Below, in pieces: positions 44,399 to 54,404 of a DNA stretch of 64,000 nucleotides. Both the position numbers and the translations under genes were made by a program. This DNA is from Ilyonectria destructans (lineage: Eukaryota; Ascomycota; Sordariomycetes; Hypocreales; Nectriaceae), in contig JAHEWK010000005.1 of assembly GCA_020740775.1 (NCBI GenBank), positions 496,001 through 560,000 of the forward strand. Direction: 5' to 3'. Below the pieces are notes generated by a model that worked only from the letters and a program-made list of their open reading frames with translations, did no database searches and was not told the origin of the DNA. Numbering within the stretch: position 1 is the stretch's first letter; every line of letters starts with the position of its first letter.

Positions 44399-45375
44399 AT
44401 GTCGAACCCCAGGGACTACACTGTTGGCTTCATATGCGCCAAGTACTTTGAGTACGCAGTCACCAAAGTGTTTCTTGACAAAGAGCACCCTGAACCTGAA
44501 ACCGTCGCCAAAAATGATCAAAACGACTACACTGTTGGCAAAATGGGAAAACATATGGTCGTTATCGCCACTCTGCCCGACGGCGCTACTGGCAACAGCG
44601 ATGCGACAGCCGTTGCAAGAAACATGATGCACACCTTTCCCAACGTCAGATTTGGTCTTCTCGTAGGCGTCGGTGGTGGAGTACCGAACCAACAGAATGA
44701 TATTCGTTTAGGGGATATTATCGTCAGCTCACCCGGCGAATAATACGGCGGGGTGGTTCAATACGATTTTGGAGCAACAATCCAGAAACAAGACTTTAAG
44801 CCCACTGGTTTCCTAAATAACCCCCCCGTTGTTCTTCGAACTGCAGTAACTCGTATCCGAGGTGACCACGAAATCCACGGACACGAAATTGAGGACACCA
44901 TAAATGGAATCCTAGAGCGGAACTTGACCATGCGAGAAGGGTATAAGCGGCCGGATGCAGAAAGCGATCCGCAGTTTCGGCCCAGGATCGACCAACTCAA
45001 CATAGATAGTATGAGCGATGACTCGAGCCCAGAGGAACAATACAAACGCTCTGGGGTGGATGGCAGTATCGCCATCCATTATGGTACAATTGCTTCAGCT
45101 AGCGATCCAATGAAGGATGGAGAGATACGAGACAAGATTGCATCACAAATGAAGATCTTGTGTTTCGAGACGGGGGCTGCAGGATTGATGAACCAATTCC
45201 CTTGTATTGTTATCAGGGTTGTAAGCGATTATGCGGGCTCAACCAAGATCGAGGCGTGGGAGAAATATACGCAGCGATAACTGCTGCTGCGTATGCTAAA
45301 GACCTTATCTCACTAATCTCTCTCAACGCCATTGAGAAGACGAAAGCCATTGGGATCGAGGATATTGGAAGGTAG
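44399..45375 (+). pseudogene. PNP-domain (NLR N-terminal type) pseudogene
   Basis: The frame resembles the N-terminal domain of the split NLR, with YTVGFICAK, GLLVGVGGGVP and CFETGAAGLMNQFP. It is broken twice. A TAA at 44741-44743 follows SSPGE where relatives continue. A small frameshift near 45270 moves the last conserved block (AAITAAAYAKDLI) into another frame, which ends at 45375. The TAA could come from CAA by a C-to-T change in a CpA context. No NACHT or repeat domain follows, so it may have been a stand-alone protein. Confidence 0.75.
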
Positions 45376-45848
45376 ATTTCGGGTGATTTGTGAACCCGAG
45401 TAGCCTGGCCGACCGACTTTTTTTTCCTACCAACCGTTGAAACAAGAAATAGCAGGGTTGGGAGAAACTTTGATAGATTTATTCTTTGCATCCATCTGAT
45501 GTCATCAATTTGTCAGATTTAGCTACCAACTGGGACCATCCACCACCCTTACTATTAACTAATGTCACCAGCCCTGTAATTATTCGGGCTTTCAATGCGA
45601 TTCAGTTTCTGTCCAGTAGCCTCTTCGTACGGCGGGAAGTATAGGGGGCATGGTTCCTCCCCTGAGGTTGAATAATTTTGATCACCTTGCAATATCAAGT
45701 AACCCTCCTTCTGTCTTGAAGGTTCTCTCTGCCGGTTTGTCGTACGTCTCTCACTCGAAAGACCGGCCTCAGCGTTAGGCATAGTAGAAGCTGATAATAC
45801 GTTAGGGATAAATTGGTATTGTTTAAACAGAAACTCACTAGACTCGTC
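45376..45848. other. Flank between two PNP genes
   Basis: It contains an open minus-strand frame (45555-45848), in the same frame as the intact PNP gene and separated from it by one TGA. A well-formed intron (GTGAGT donor near 45836, CTAAC branch site, CAG acceptor) lies inside it. It may be a lost or alternative C-terminal exon. Confidence 0.35.
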
Positions 45849-46862
45849 TCATTCTCCAACCTTTTGCCTACTTTCCACCTGCTCTGATTCGTGATTCGCA
45901 GCTATGCGCTCTCTTTCCACATCATTTTGTGGTATGAGTAAAAGAAGTTCTTTTGTATATGCGGCTGCGGTCATAGCTGCATATTCTTGCCAGTCGTAAT
46001 TCTTGTGGGAATCTGAATAGTCACAGATTCCTCGAATGACAATGCAAGGGAAGTGATTCATCAGGCCCGCTGCCTCCATTTCAAAGCAGAGGACATTTTG
46101 TTCCTCTGCAAATTTGTCCCGAAGGTTTGCATCCATCATCAAACAATTAGCTGATGCAATGATACCATAATGAACAGTTGGGTAGTCGTCAATCTCCCGC
46201 TGTTCTCGCGCAACGAGGTTTGATTCGTTACAGGACGTCTCACAGTTGTGGTTGCTTTGTTGAGGGTGCACAAAGTCGCTGCGATATAGTCTGTCCGTCT
46301 TTAAGCTCGGCGGCCCGTACTTCTTTTTCAACTTTGACTTCTTGTCAAGAATGTTGGTTATGGAGGCTGCAATTTCGTTGCCAGTCGCATATGCAGATTC
46401 CAAATTGGCCATGGCTGTCCTGAAATGGTACGGTGGAGCGTCCAAATGTCCGACCTTTTGCAATTCGTGTTTCTCGATCGTGCTTGCATAGTCGTACTGG
46501 TAAACGCCGCCATTGTTTTCGGCATAGCTAAGGCTGACCACGACATCACCTAGACGGATGTCGTTTTTCTCGCTCGGTGCGCCGCCGCCGATGCCAACCA
46601 TTAATCCAATCCTGATGTTGGGAAATGTGTGTAACATATCTCTTGCGACACTTGCAGCTGAAACCGTTCCATATTCGCCCATCGGCAAACTAGCTATGAC
46701 AACGTTGTGCTTCCCAATTCGCCCAAGAGTGTAACAATTGTTGTCATGTTGCTTGACATAATCCGGACCAGGGTGGACCTCATCGACGAATAGTCTCGCA
46801 GCAACAAGCTCCTTGGGGAGAGCACAGATCCAGCCGACAGAATAGATTTCGGGGTTAGACAT
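45849..46862 (-). CDS. Stand-alone PNP/UDP-phosphorylase-like protein
   Basis: An intronless gene of 337 aa. It opens with YSVGWICALPKELVAARLF and contains GLMVGIGGGAPSEKNDIRLG, VHYGIIASAN and CFEMEAAGLMNHFPCIVIRG. These are the nucleoside-phosphorylase family positions for phosphate and base binding, including the conserved ME. In fungi this domain is common as the N-terminus of NLRs. Here it stands alone, and could act as an enzyme, a decoy or a helper. It is similar to the N-terminus of the split NLR 12 kb away. The open frame that continues past its TGA raises the chance that the protein was once longer. Confidence 0.83.
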   Translation of the reverse strand: MSNPEIYSVGWICALPKELVAARLFVDEVHPGPDYVKQHDNNCYTLGRIGKHNVVIASLPMGEYGTVSAASVARDMLHTFPNIRIGLMVGIGGGAPSEKNDIRLGDVVVSLSYAENNGGVYQYDYASTIEKHELQKVGHLDAPPYHFRTAMANLESAYATGNEIAASITNILDKKSKLKKKYGPPSLKTDRLYRSDFVHPQQSNHNCETSCNESNLVAREQREIDDYPTVHYGIIASANCLMMDANLRDKFAEEQNVLCFEMEAAGLMNHFPCIVIRGICDYSDSHKNYDWQEYAAMTAAAYTKELLLLIPQNDVERERIAANHESEQVESRQKVGE

Positions 46863-49059
46863 ACTTAGCGAAAGGAATCTCAGAGAAGTGAATGGTGATA
46901 AAAGAGGCCTTGCTGATCAGAGAAACTGGTAAGTCTGCTTGACCAAGAAGGCCAAAAACATACGAGAGATTATCCATTAAACCAAGAGGAGCAGATTTTC
47001 CCTGCTAGATAGAATGGGGTCGATTCGATACACATTCTACATGCACTACGAACTTAGTGTAGACGTAGCACACCGACACTGGGCGAGCAATACGAAGAAT
47101 GTGCAAGAGAGAAGCAACATAACGAGTGTTGGCAGCAAAAATCGCTCATCCGGGATTACGCAGTCGCTAGCGCAACGGCCAAGAATGTGAGATTGATATT
47201 TTCGAATCAGGCTACCAATAGATCAAGAGAATAACAACCATCAGCCGACTCAGCCGCAATTTTATGCATGATCCACCACTCAACCTTGCAGGGTGCAATA
47301 CACCTTGCATGTGTGGGTGCTAGTAGTGGTGATGCGGACTGCATCTTCTGATATGTACATACATGTCGAGATCCGACCTAGAATCTAAGAAAGAGTCTTG
47401 AACCATTATTGATGAAAGCCCCAACGATGTTTTGTTTTAATTAGTTCCCGAGATCGACCGGAATGATAGAGTTGGGCATATTCTGCGACTTGTTTAGATC
47501 TGATTCGCAGTGCCGAGCACCACTGATGTACTTCGCCCACGTAGCCTGTAGATTCAAGTGTTGACTCCATTCTAAGCACTATAAGACACAACCGCGTCAA
47601 AAACAGGGATAGATGCAGATGACTAGGCGGGGTAGCGGTTGAAATTACCACACCGATCGGGAGTGATCGGTAGCATTGGTCTTTGGTGTGCCTCGGTTAT
47701 TGGTTGTGCTCTTGGTGGCGTTGAACAATTGCATTTCTGCCTAAGAGACGCGGCAAAGCTAGCTGAAAGATGCGTCGGGGGCTTAAATGACAGGTGGAAT
47801 GGGCTTGCAGTCTTAGGGAGCATCTGATACGGTGCTTGTAGGCGAGGGCTGCAAGCAAAAATGGAATAAACCTGGCTCGCCAAGCGCAATATACGCCTAC
47901 TAGACAGCTTTGACTGGTTGGACCAGAGGAGTGGACTCATGTTCCAAGGCAACGCGACGAATAGACAAGAGCCGGCTTGGACTCTTTTGCTAGCCCAAGC
48001 GCCACCACCGAACCAAGAAAATGTCCGCCTTGATGCGCGTATCGCAATGAAGCTCTTCACCGCGATTCGACATGGGACATCTGAGGCGGATGCCGGTGCA
48101 ATGTCACCAATCCACAGAGCTATGGTGAACGGTCTTATTGGGATTCTGCCTCGTACAGCTTGGCGCGAATATTGATGCAGAAACCTAACCCCCTAGATAG
48201 AAGGGTACCCTGGTTATCTAGGCCAGACAGCATTGTACTTCACAGTTCTTAGGTTAGAACTAGAACCATTGGCAGATATTCAAATTAGCGGCAACCTTCA
48301 CATCGTGCTCTGGAGCAAGCAGTTGCGTGAAATCTAGCATACAGTCCCACCACTTTCGCATCGAACTTTTATGAAGTGTCCCAAGCAACAGAATTGAGAG
48401 AATGTGAGCATAAGGATGCACACTGACATTGTACACGAATAAACTAATACGCAAATAAAACCGCTCCCATGATTCCGCAAGATCTTTCACATCAGACCCC
48501 GGCCTTCTACATCGTCCGAGCGAAGGCACTTTATGGCTCCTGGTTTTTTTTTTCATAAGAACAGTCTCCCGGAGGATCCGAGAGAAATGCCGGTCAAAAT
48601 AATTACAGCTCATAATATTAAAACTGTTAATGCCGAGCATATCCATAAACTAATGCATTTTGCAATCGACCCCGAGCCGCGGGTTACGGATGTTTACCAT
48701 TGTCAATCGGCAGCAGCAGACTGCTCTTATAATGGAGCATAAAGTCCAGAAGGTTGGTAAATGTCTGTTGCACTGGAATGGTTTTGTGGCTAGTCACGAG
48801 GAAATCAACAAGTTATAAAACAATTTTTTTTTTTAGTTTTTGTCGCTGCTACTTAAGGAGTGTCGGTAGTTGAAGGTCAATCCAAGCGTCCTTGGTCCGC
48901 CTAATTACAACTGAAAACAAAAAGAGATTTCACGCCCCCACTGCTGTATAAACCCCTGCAGTAAGCATTTTTCGCCCCTGAGCCTGTTTTGAAGCACAAC
49001 TTCAGGTCTAGAAATCCTGGAGAGCTGCTGGCATTGACCTCAGGCTCCAGTTAAGGAGT
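46863..49059. other. Gene-poor region
   Basis: About 2.2 kb with no supported gene. An open frame at 47918-48175 has a protein-like end (NVRLDARIAMKLFTAI... GLIGILPRTAW) but no start, partner exon or recognised family, so it may be a gene remnant. An ORF at 48260-48646 on the minus strand is unconvincing. Confidence 0.4.
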
Positions 49060-49453
49060 TTAGCCGAAAATGACCTTGTTGTTGCCGAATCCGCCACAGA
49101 TTTGGGTGGCAGCAGAGTTCTGTATTTAGTAGTTAGCGTTTTGATCTTTAGGAAGATGAAGTTCCAGGATAGTAAATGCCGAAGCAGTTCCATTCATCAC
49201 GTACCTGCTGATTAATGTTGCAGCACACAACGACGCTGTTGCAAAGGTTGTTGAACTTAGAGCATTTGACGTTGCTGCCCCAGTCACCAGAGTCCGAGGT
49301 GCAGCAGTAGGGAGCGCCAGAGCCGCAAGTGATGGTCTGAATATTGTTCTTGGCGGTGGGAGGGGGAGGGGGAGGCGGCTTTGGAGGACCGCCGGGGGCA
49401 GCGAGAGCGCCAGTGGCGGCGATGGTAAGACCGATGATGGTAGTGAACTTCAT
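49060..49453 (-). CDS. Hydrophobin-like secreted protein, 102 aa
   Basis: Exons 49205-49453 and 49060-49119 give 102 aa. A signal peptide (MKFTTIIGLTIAATGALA) precedes a proline run. Eight cysteines follow in the hydrophobin order C-CC-C-C-CC-C: ITCGSGAPYCC, VKCSKFNNLC, VVVCC and QICGG. Hydrophobins self-assemble at air-water interfaces on spores and hyphae. The proline run and short loops are not typical of either textbook class, so the class is left open. A minisatellite starts about 215 bp upstream. Confidence 0.8.
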
Positions 49454-49668
49454 GTTGGCTGTTGAAAGGTGTTTTGGTCTCGAAGGAGATGAGTAGATGG
49501 TTGATTGGTTGATGAGATTGTTTGTTGAGTGTGATGTGTGAGAGTGATGAGAATGAGAAAGCTGGGAGGGAGATGCCCTTCTTATAGCTTTTTCTACCCC
49601 AGCTTTGACTCGTAAAAGATGTTTGCGATCGTGAGGGACCAATGTTTGTCGCTGGCTAATGCAAAGAT

Positions 49669-50087
49669 GGTCTAAGACCGCGAGAGGCTGGTTCCTGCGA
49701 GAGACCTGCCCCTGACTCCGACTAACGCGAAGGTGTCTAAGCTGTGAGGCATCAGCCCTTGAGGCTGACTTCCCATTCAAGATAGTCTAAGACCGCTCCA
49801 AGCCTGTTCATACGAGAGACTAGCCCTTGACACCCACCAACTTCAGAGGTGTTGCAGCTGCAAGAGGCCAACTCTGGAGGCTGAGCGAGTTCAAAGTTGG
49901 TCCAAGACCAGGAAAGACCAATTCTCGGCGTCGACTATCGATGCAAGAATGGTCTAAGACCGCTGGAGACCAATACTGGATGCTGACCGCCAATGCAACG
50001 ATGGTCTAAGACCGTGATAGACCAGCTCTCGGCGTCGACTATGCATGCAACAATGGTCTGAGACCGTGAAAGACCAGTCTAAGACGC
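49669..50087. repeat. Palindromic GGTCTAAGACC minisatellite
   Basis: The 11-bp palindrome GGTCTAAGACC, or close variants, starts at 49669, 49784, 49899, 49951, 50003 and 50055. Spacing is 115, 115, 52, 52 and 52 bp. TCGGCGTCGACTAT recurs between units. The array lies upstream of the hydrophobin-like gene at 49060-49453 and could be regulatory or only a slippage-prone satellite. Confidence 0.8.
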
Positions 50088-50219
50088 CCCTTTCTGCATC
50101 TGGCCTCTGCATCTTGAGACTATTGAAATTTTTTGCAACATCTACGCTGAGATCATGACATTATGCTGACGCTTTCGTTACATGGTGGTGCTGAGTCCGG
50201 GCAGCTGAGCAGGTTTGCG

Positions 50220-50480
50220 GTTCCTTACGCTATTTTAAGCCCACAGACGATGTTGCGGAAACTCTCGCTGGTACTACTTTCCCTGCATCTGCCCACCGAG
50301 ATCCGGAGCTATTGAACTCTCTTGTCGTACCTGCTGCTATTCTAAACCCATGCATGATGTTGCGGAGACTCTCACCCCATGCTAGGCGTTCATCTCCGCA
50401 TTTACCAACCGGGGTTTGGAGCTATTGAACTCTTTTTCCGTTCCTGACGCTATTCTTAACACATGGATGATGTTGTGAAA
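50220..50480. repeat. Degenerate 106-113-bp tandem repeat
   Basis: GATGTTGCGG or GATGTTGTGA recurs at 50249, 50355 and 50468. GAGCTATTGAAC recurs at 50306 and 50419, with a weaker match at 50116. Units are clearly diverged, so the array is older than the neighbouring minisatellite. Confidence 0.6.
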
Positions 50481-51085
50481 AGTCCACAGTAGGCTAATTG
50501 AACACCTTTGCTGAAATCGTTGACGCCATTGGATGGCCAACCAAGCGTCTATGTGGTCCGAGCGAATAGAGAGTTGGATGCAGCTGAATATCAGAAACCT
50601 CGTCTAGACACAGTCTAGGTTCGTCGGGTCCGGCAAGGCGAGAGCCGATTAGGCGGCACGAAGAGGTTGCAGCACACGTGGGGTGGTGGCGATATGCCGT
50701 GCCCGATGTTCCGATGCTAGTCTTGCTTAGCCACGGATTGTTTCAGCTGGCCGCCGATTCTCAACAATTGGGAAATTAGCTATGATGGACAATGATGTAA
50801 TAAAAAGTCACCGTCGGCAATCGAAGGCGTTCAGCTTTTTCAAGGCACTTGGCTTCCACCTGTTGCCTTTTTTGGACTGTATACTCGTATTTGCATCCAA
50901 ACAACAAATACAAAGCTGCCGGGGGTTCCTTATTGACATAAGACCCGCATCCCCTCCCCACAGCTTTACCATTTCTAGACACTCTAGTTTCCATCTTCAC
51001 TCCATCTTATTGCTCCATTGAATCTCTGTCACTTCCCGTCACTACTACATACTTAGTCCACTTCCACTCCACCGCCACCGCGATC
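50481..51085. promoter_or_regulatory. Promoter region of second hydrophobin-like gene
   Basis: This 605-bp stretch precedes the rightward gene. The last 100 bp are pyrimidine-rich (ACTCCATCTTATTGCTCC, CACTTCCCGTCACTAC), as usual for fungal core promoters. No gene is seen. Confidence 0.5.
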
Positions 51086-51689
51086 ATGCACTTCTCCAAC
51101 ATTCTCTACGGTCTTGTCTTCTTGCAGGGAGTCATGACGTCTCCTGCTGCGGGGCCAGAGCTAGCCCCGGAGGTTCTTCAACCTCGATCCGTGGAGCGCA
51201 GAACTCCAAGTTTCATGGACATTCCGTTCCCTCGGTTCCCTGCCCGGAACCACAATTACAACCCCAACCATCATGGTCAGTTAGTAAGGTCAGAAAGCGC
51301 CCACTAGGCTGAACTAACGCGGCATCACAGGAGGAAAAGGAGGAGGCAAAGGAGGAGACAAAGGCAAAGACTGCACGACGACCACACAGGAAAACGCATG
51401 CAGTGCGGGCGCTCCGTACTGCTGTACCAGCGACGGCAAGGGTGGTGAGTAATGTTGCTTCGCCACTGACCATCTAGCAACTGTCTAACATTTTTTTTGT
51501 AGGTCAGGTTTGCCAGAACACCACTGCGTGCCAGCAGACTGTCATTTGCTGCAACAATAACAATGGCGTAAGTGATATTGACCTCTCTCCATCCACATCT
51601 TGGGTTCTCACAAACATGAATAGTTCCAAATCTGCATTGGAGACATGGACTTCAACCAGCCCATCACGATCAACATCTACAATGATTAA
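51086..51689 (+). CDS. Hydrophobin-like secreted protein, 144 aa
   Basis: Exons 51086-51275, 51331-51444, 51503-51567 and 51624-51689 give 144 aa. A signal peptide (MHFSNILYGLVFLQGVMTS) is followed by a Gly/Lys-rich linker (GGKGGGKGGDKGKD). The cysteine pattern then runs ACSAGAPYCC, VCQNTTAC, VICC and ICIG, with one extra cysteine just before. The ...SAGAPYCCTSD block is close to GSGAPYCCTSD in the gene at 49060-49453, so the two are related. It probably coats cell surfaces. The C-terminus ends in a short acidic tail. Confidence 0.78.
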
Positions 51690-54404
51690 TATGTCATGCC
51701 ATTCAACCGATCTCCAAGTTCGATCAATTTCGGACTGTACCGTAGCATGATGGAGGGCATGGTACCATGGGGTCGGGGATAGTTGGCGGATTGGCTTTGG
51801 AGGGGGTCTTGCAATCTTGTAACCATTTTGGGTAGGCTTGTAGTCAATGTCATAATACAATCCCTCTTCCATGACCAAATTCCGCCAATTGCTTTGCCTG
51901 TGACTAGGCATTTTGTGATTTGAGATGGCGGTGTAGGATGTTGCTGTCGCTTTGCCACTCTCAGTGCCGTATTCCATGCAGAACAATTAGGGAAGGATAA
52001 AGATGATGTTGCGGGGACAGGGGCTTCCAGAGATGATACCACAAGCCCCAAGCCCCTGAAAATATTTTCTCGCTAGTGTAGCCTTATGGTGGTAAGCCAC
52101 AAATAAAGGTGTGATTCTTAGCTCCGATGGAAGTCGGTATACAACCTCACCAGCTCAGCCTTAACTCGTGTTGTGTTCAGCTCCGGCTGCGATCAGCTCG
52201 TGTTGAGGCGCACGGCACCATATCTATAAACTAGTGGTGCAGGGGTGACTTCTCGCAATTTGGTGCCGCTACACTTTAGCCCGAAACCAAACACCTAGAT
52301 CAGTAACCGTGACGTCGATGACGATAATTTTTTGTCACATTGAGGTATCTTGTATGTGATATCTACCGATGGATTGGGAGAAGGGGGATCTAGACTACAG
52401 CCTGTCGGACATTTGGTGAACAACCCCGCAGAATGTGTTTGCATATGGAGCCATTCAACGACTCACTATGCCGTTTCGGGCACCAAATGTGAGGTTAGAA
52501 ATCGATCTCAAGGAAGCCAAGGGATCGGCGGTGTCAAGCTTTTGCTAGTCCCAGCCTGGTATCCTCCTAATACCCATGAATTTTGCGGGGTAACATATCG
52601 AGACCTGGTCAAATGCGGGTTGGAGTTGAGGCTTGAGATGCTTCACCGTTGGAGTGGCATTTGCAGGAAAAGCCGTGTTGGGGCAACACCATTCTGACGG
52701 CAGAGGCGTTTGAACTTAGATAGTTGCAAAAGCCGTTGCTACGTGGGATCACGGCTGATAGTCTGGAAATAGTTGAGACGCCACTCATCATTCTAACAGT
52801 CGCCAATTGGGCGGTTCCTGGGGGCGGCACACCACCAGCTCGAATCTCAGCCCGGATTCGCTCTGTCCGAGCAATCGCCGGATTCGGATAGCTTCAAACC
52901 AGCCGTTGGGGATTGCGGAATGTAACTAGGGCGCGGATAGCACGGCCGTGGCGCATCACGCCAACCTGGTTCCTGACTAGCTGCAACCTCGACGCAGAGG
53001 CCCAACCTCCGGCAAATGGAGAGTCTCGGAGCATTTACGGGAAGATTTATGAACCATAGTGGCGGTGCATTATTTAGCGTCCATCAACTAACTAGGCTAG
53101 AGTGAGTCTGAGGGTAGTCTATGTAACACGGCGCTGGACGAATGATAGCATCCCTCGCACATGTTGTCCGGCCCAGTACGAAGACGGGCCAGACTCAATG
53201 CCGTCTCGTAACTTTACATTTTAAACCGTCGGAAAGGTCAGCTCTCTCCATGTTGAAGCGGCGTGGCGCAATACAGCAGTTTGTGGAAGCAACCCGCCTG
53301 CGAAAGATCACGTTGGGCCGTTTCCTCACAAAATACCGAGGTAGGAACCGTTAACCACCTCGGCCAACCGGACCACGTGAACCCCTCAGGTGCGTTGTCT
53401 AGGGACCAACAAGGTTTAACATAGGGCGGGGGCGTTACCGTTGGTACTAGAAACAGGAAGCGGTTTGTGGCATTCGACGCATTGCGAGACAGCCTCACTT
53501 TAATCCCGATAAGGTATCGTCTTCTTTATTCACCACTGAATTTTAAAGTCCAGACCAGTGATTACAACACAAGGAACCAACCTGTCGGGGTGGAAAGTTT
53601 GCCTAGTGATACTCTTGCTCAGCTGGAGTCTCCGGATGTTGTGCTCCGCTGGGGGCAAATTCATCAAAGCTGAACCAGTTTCTGAAGTATCACGACCTTC
53701 AAATACCCTGAACCGTTCATAATTCACTATTCGCTCCAGGTTCATCTATGAGACTACATAAAAATCGACATGGACTTGTCTTCGGATGTATTTACGGAAC
53801 CAGTGACACGGCAAATCCCGTCTAAGCTCGGGACATAGTTTGCTGATCCGCACAATGACCACTGCTCTCTCCAATCAGCTTAGCTACAGCGAGAATACAT
53901 TGGGACCACATCCGAGACAATATCACGTGATGGTTTCTATGATTCCTCATCCATGCCCAAATTAGGAGAATTATTGCGATCGTGACTAGTCGAGATGAGT
54001 TCTGTCGCCCGCGCTCTCTCGCACCAAGATAGGCAAAGTGGATTTGATGGTGTTGGGAGTGCACCTATCAAGTCACAGAAAAGGATCGTCGGTGGGTACC
54101 ACAACAAGCAGCCTACCCTAGACTTGTAAGCATGAGGAGACTTTTGCTTCAACAAACGGTGACATACGATAATCAGGAGGATTTATCCAGTTATCGCGGA
54201 TGTGATGACCTGATTAGTCCTGGGTCGTGTCTATTAATCGAAATTTGGTCAGGCTTGTTCATAAAGATTCAACAGGGGACAGAAGATATTTAAAAGTGAA
54301 CCGATGAATGATGCAAAGTTGATCGTCCTGCTTCAATTAAACATGTACCGTTCTTACGAGCAATTAATTCGGCATTTACCACCTGTGAACCGAAAACCCT
54401 CAAG
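51690..54404. other. Gene-poor region
   Basis: About 2.7 kb with no supported gene. Frames up to about 160 codons (51504-51986 minus, overlapping hydrophobin-like exons) lack motifs. The right end is the promoter of the amidohydrolase gene. Confidence 0.5.

Noticed and set aside
48260..48646. Minus-strand ORF of 128 codons
   Set aside because: No recognisable domain, splice partner or conserved pattern.
49669..50087. CRISPR-like array
   Set aside because: The host is eukaryotic. Spacing varies between 52 and 115 bp, the intervening segments are related to each other, and there are no cas genes.
51504..51986. Minus-strand ORF of 160 codons
   Set aside because: It overlaps two hydrophobin-like exons on the other strand and lacks family features.
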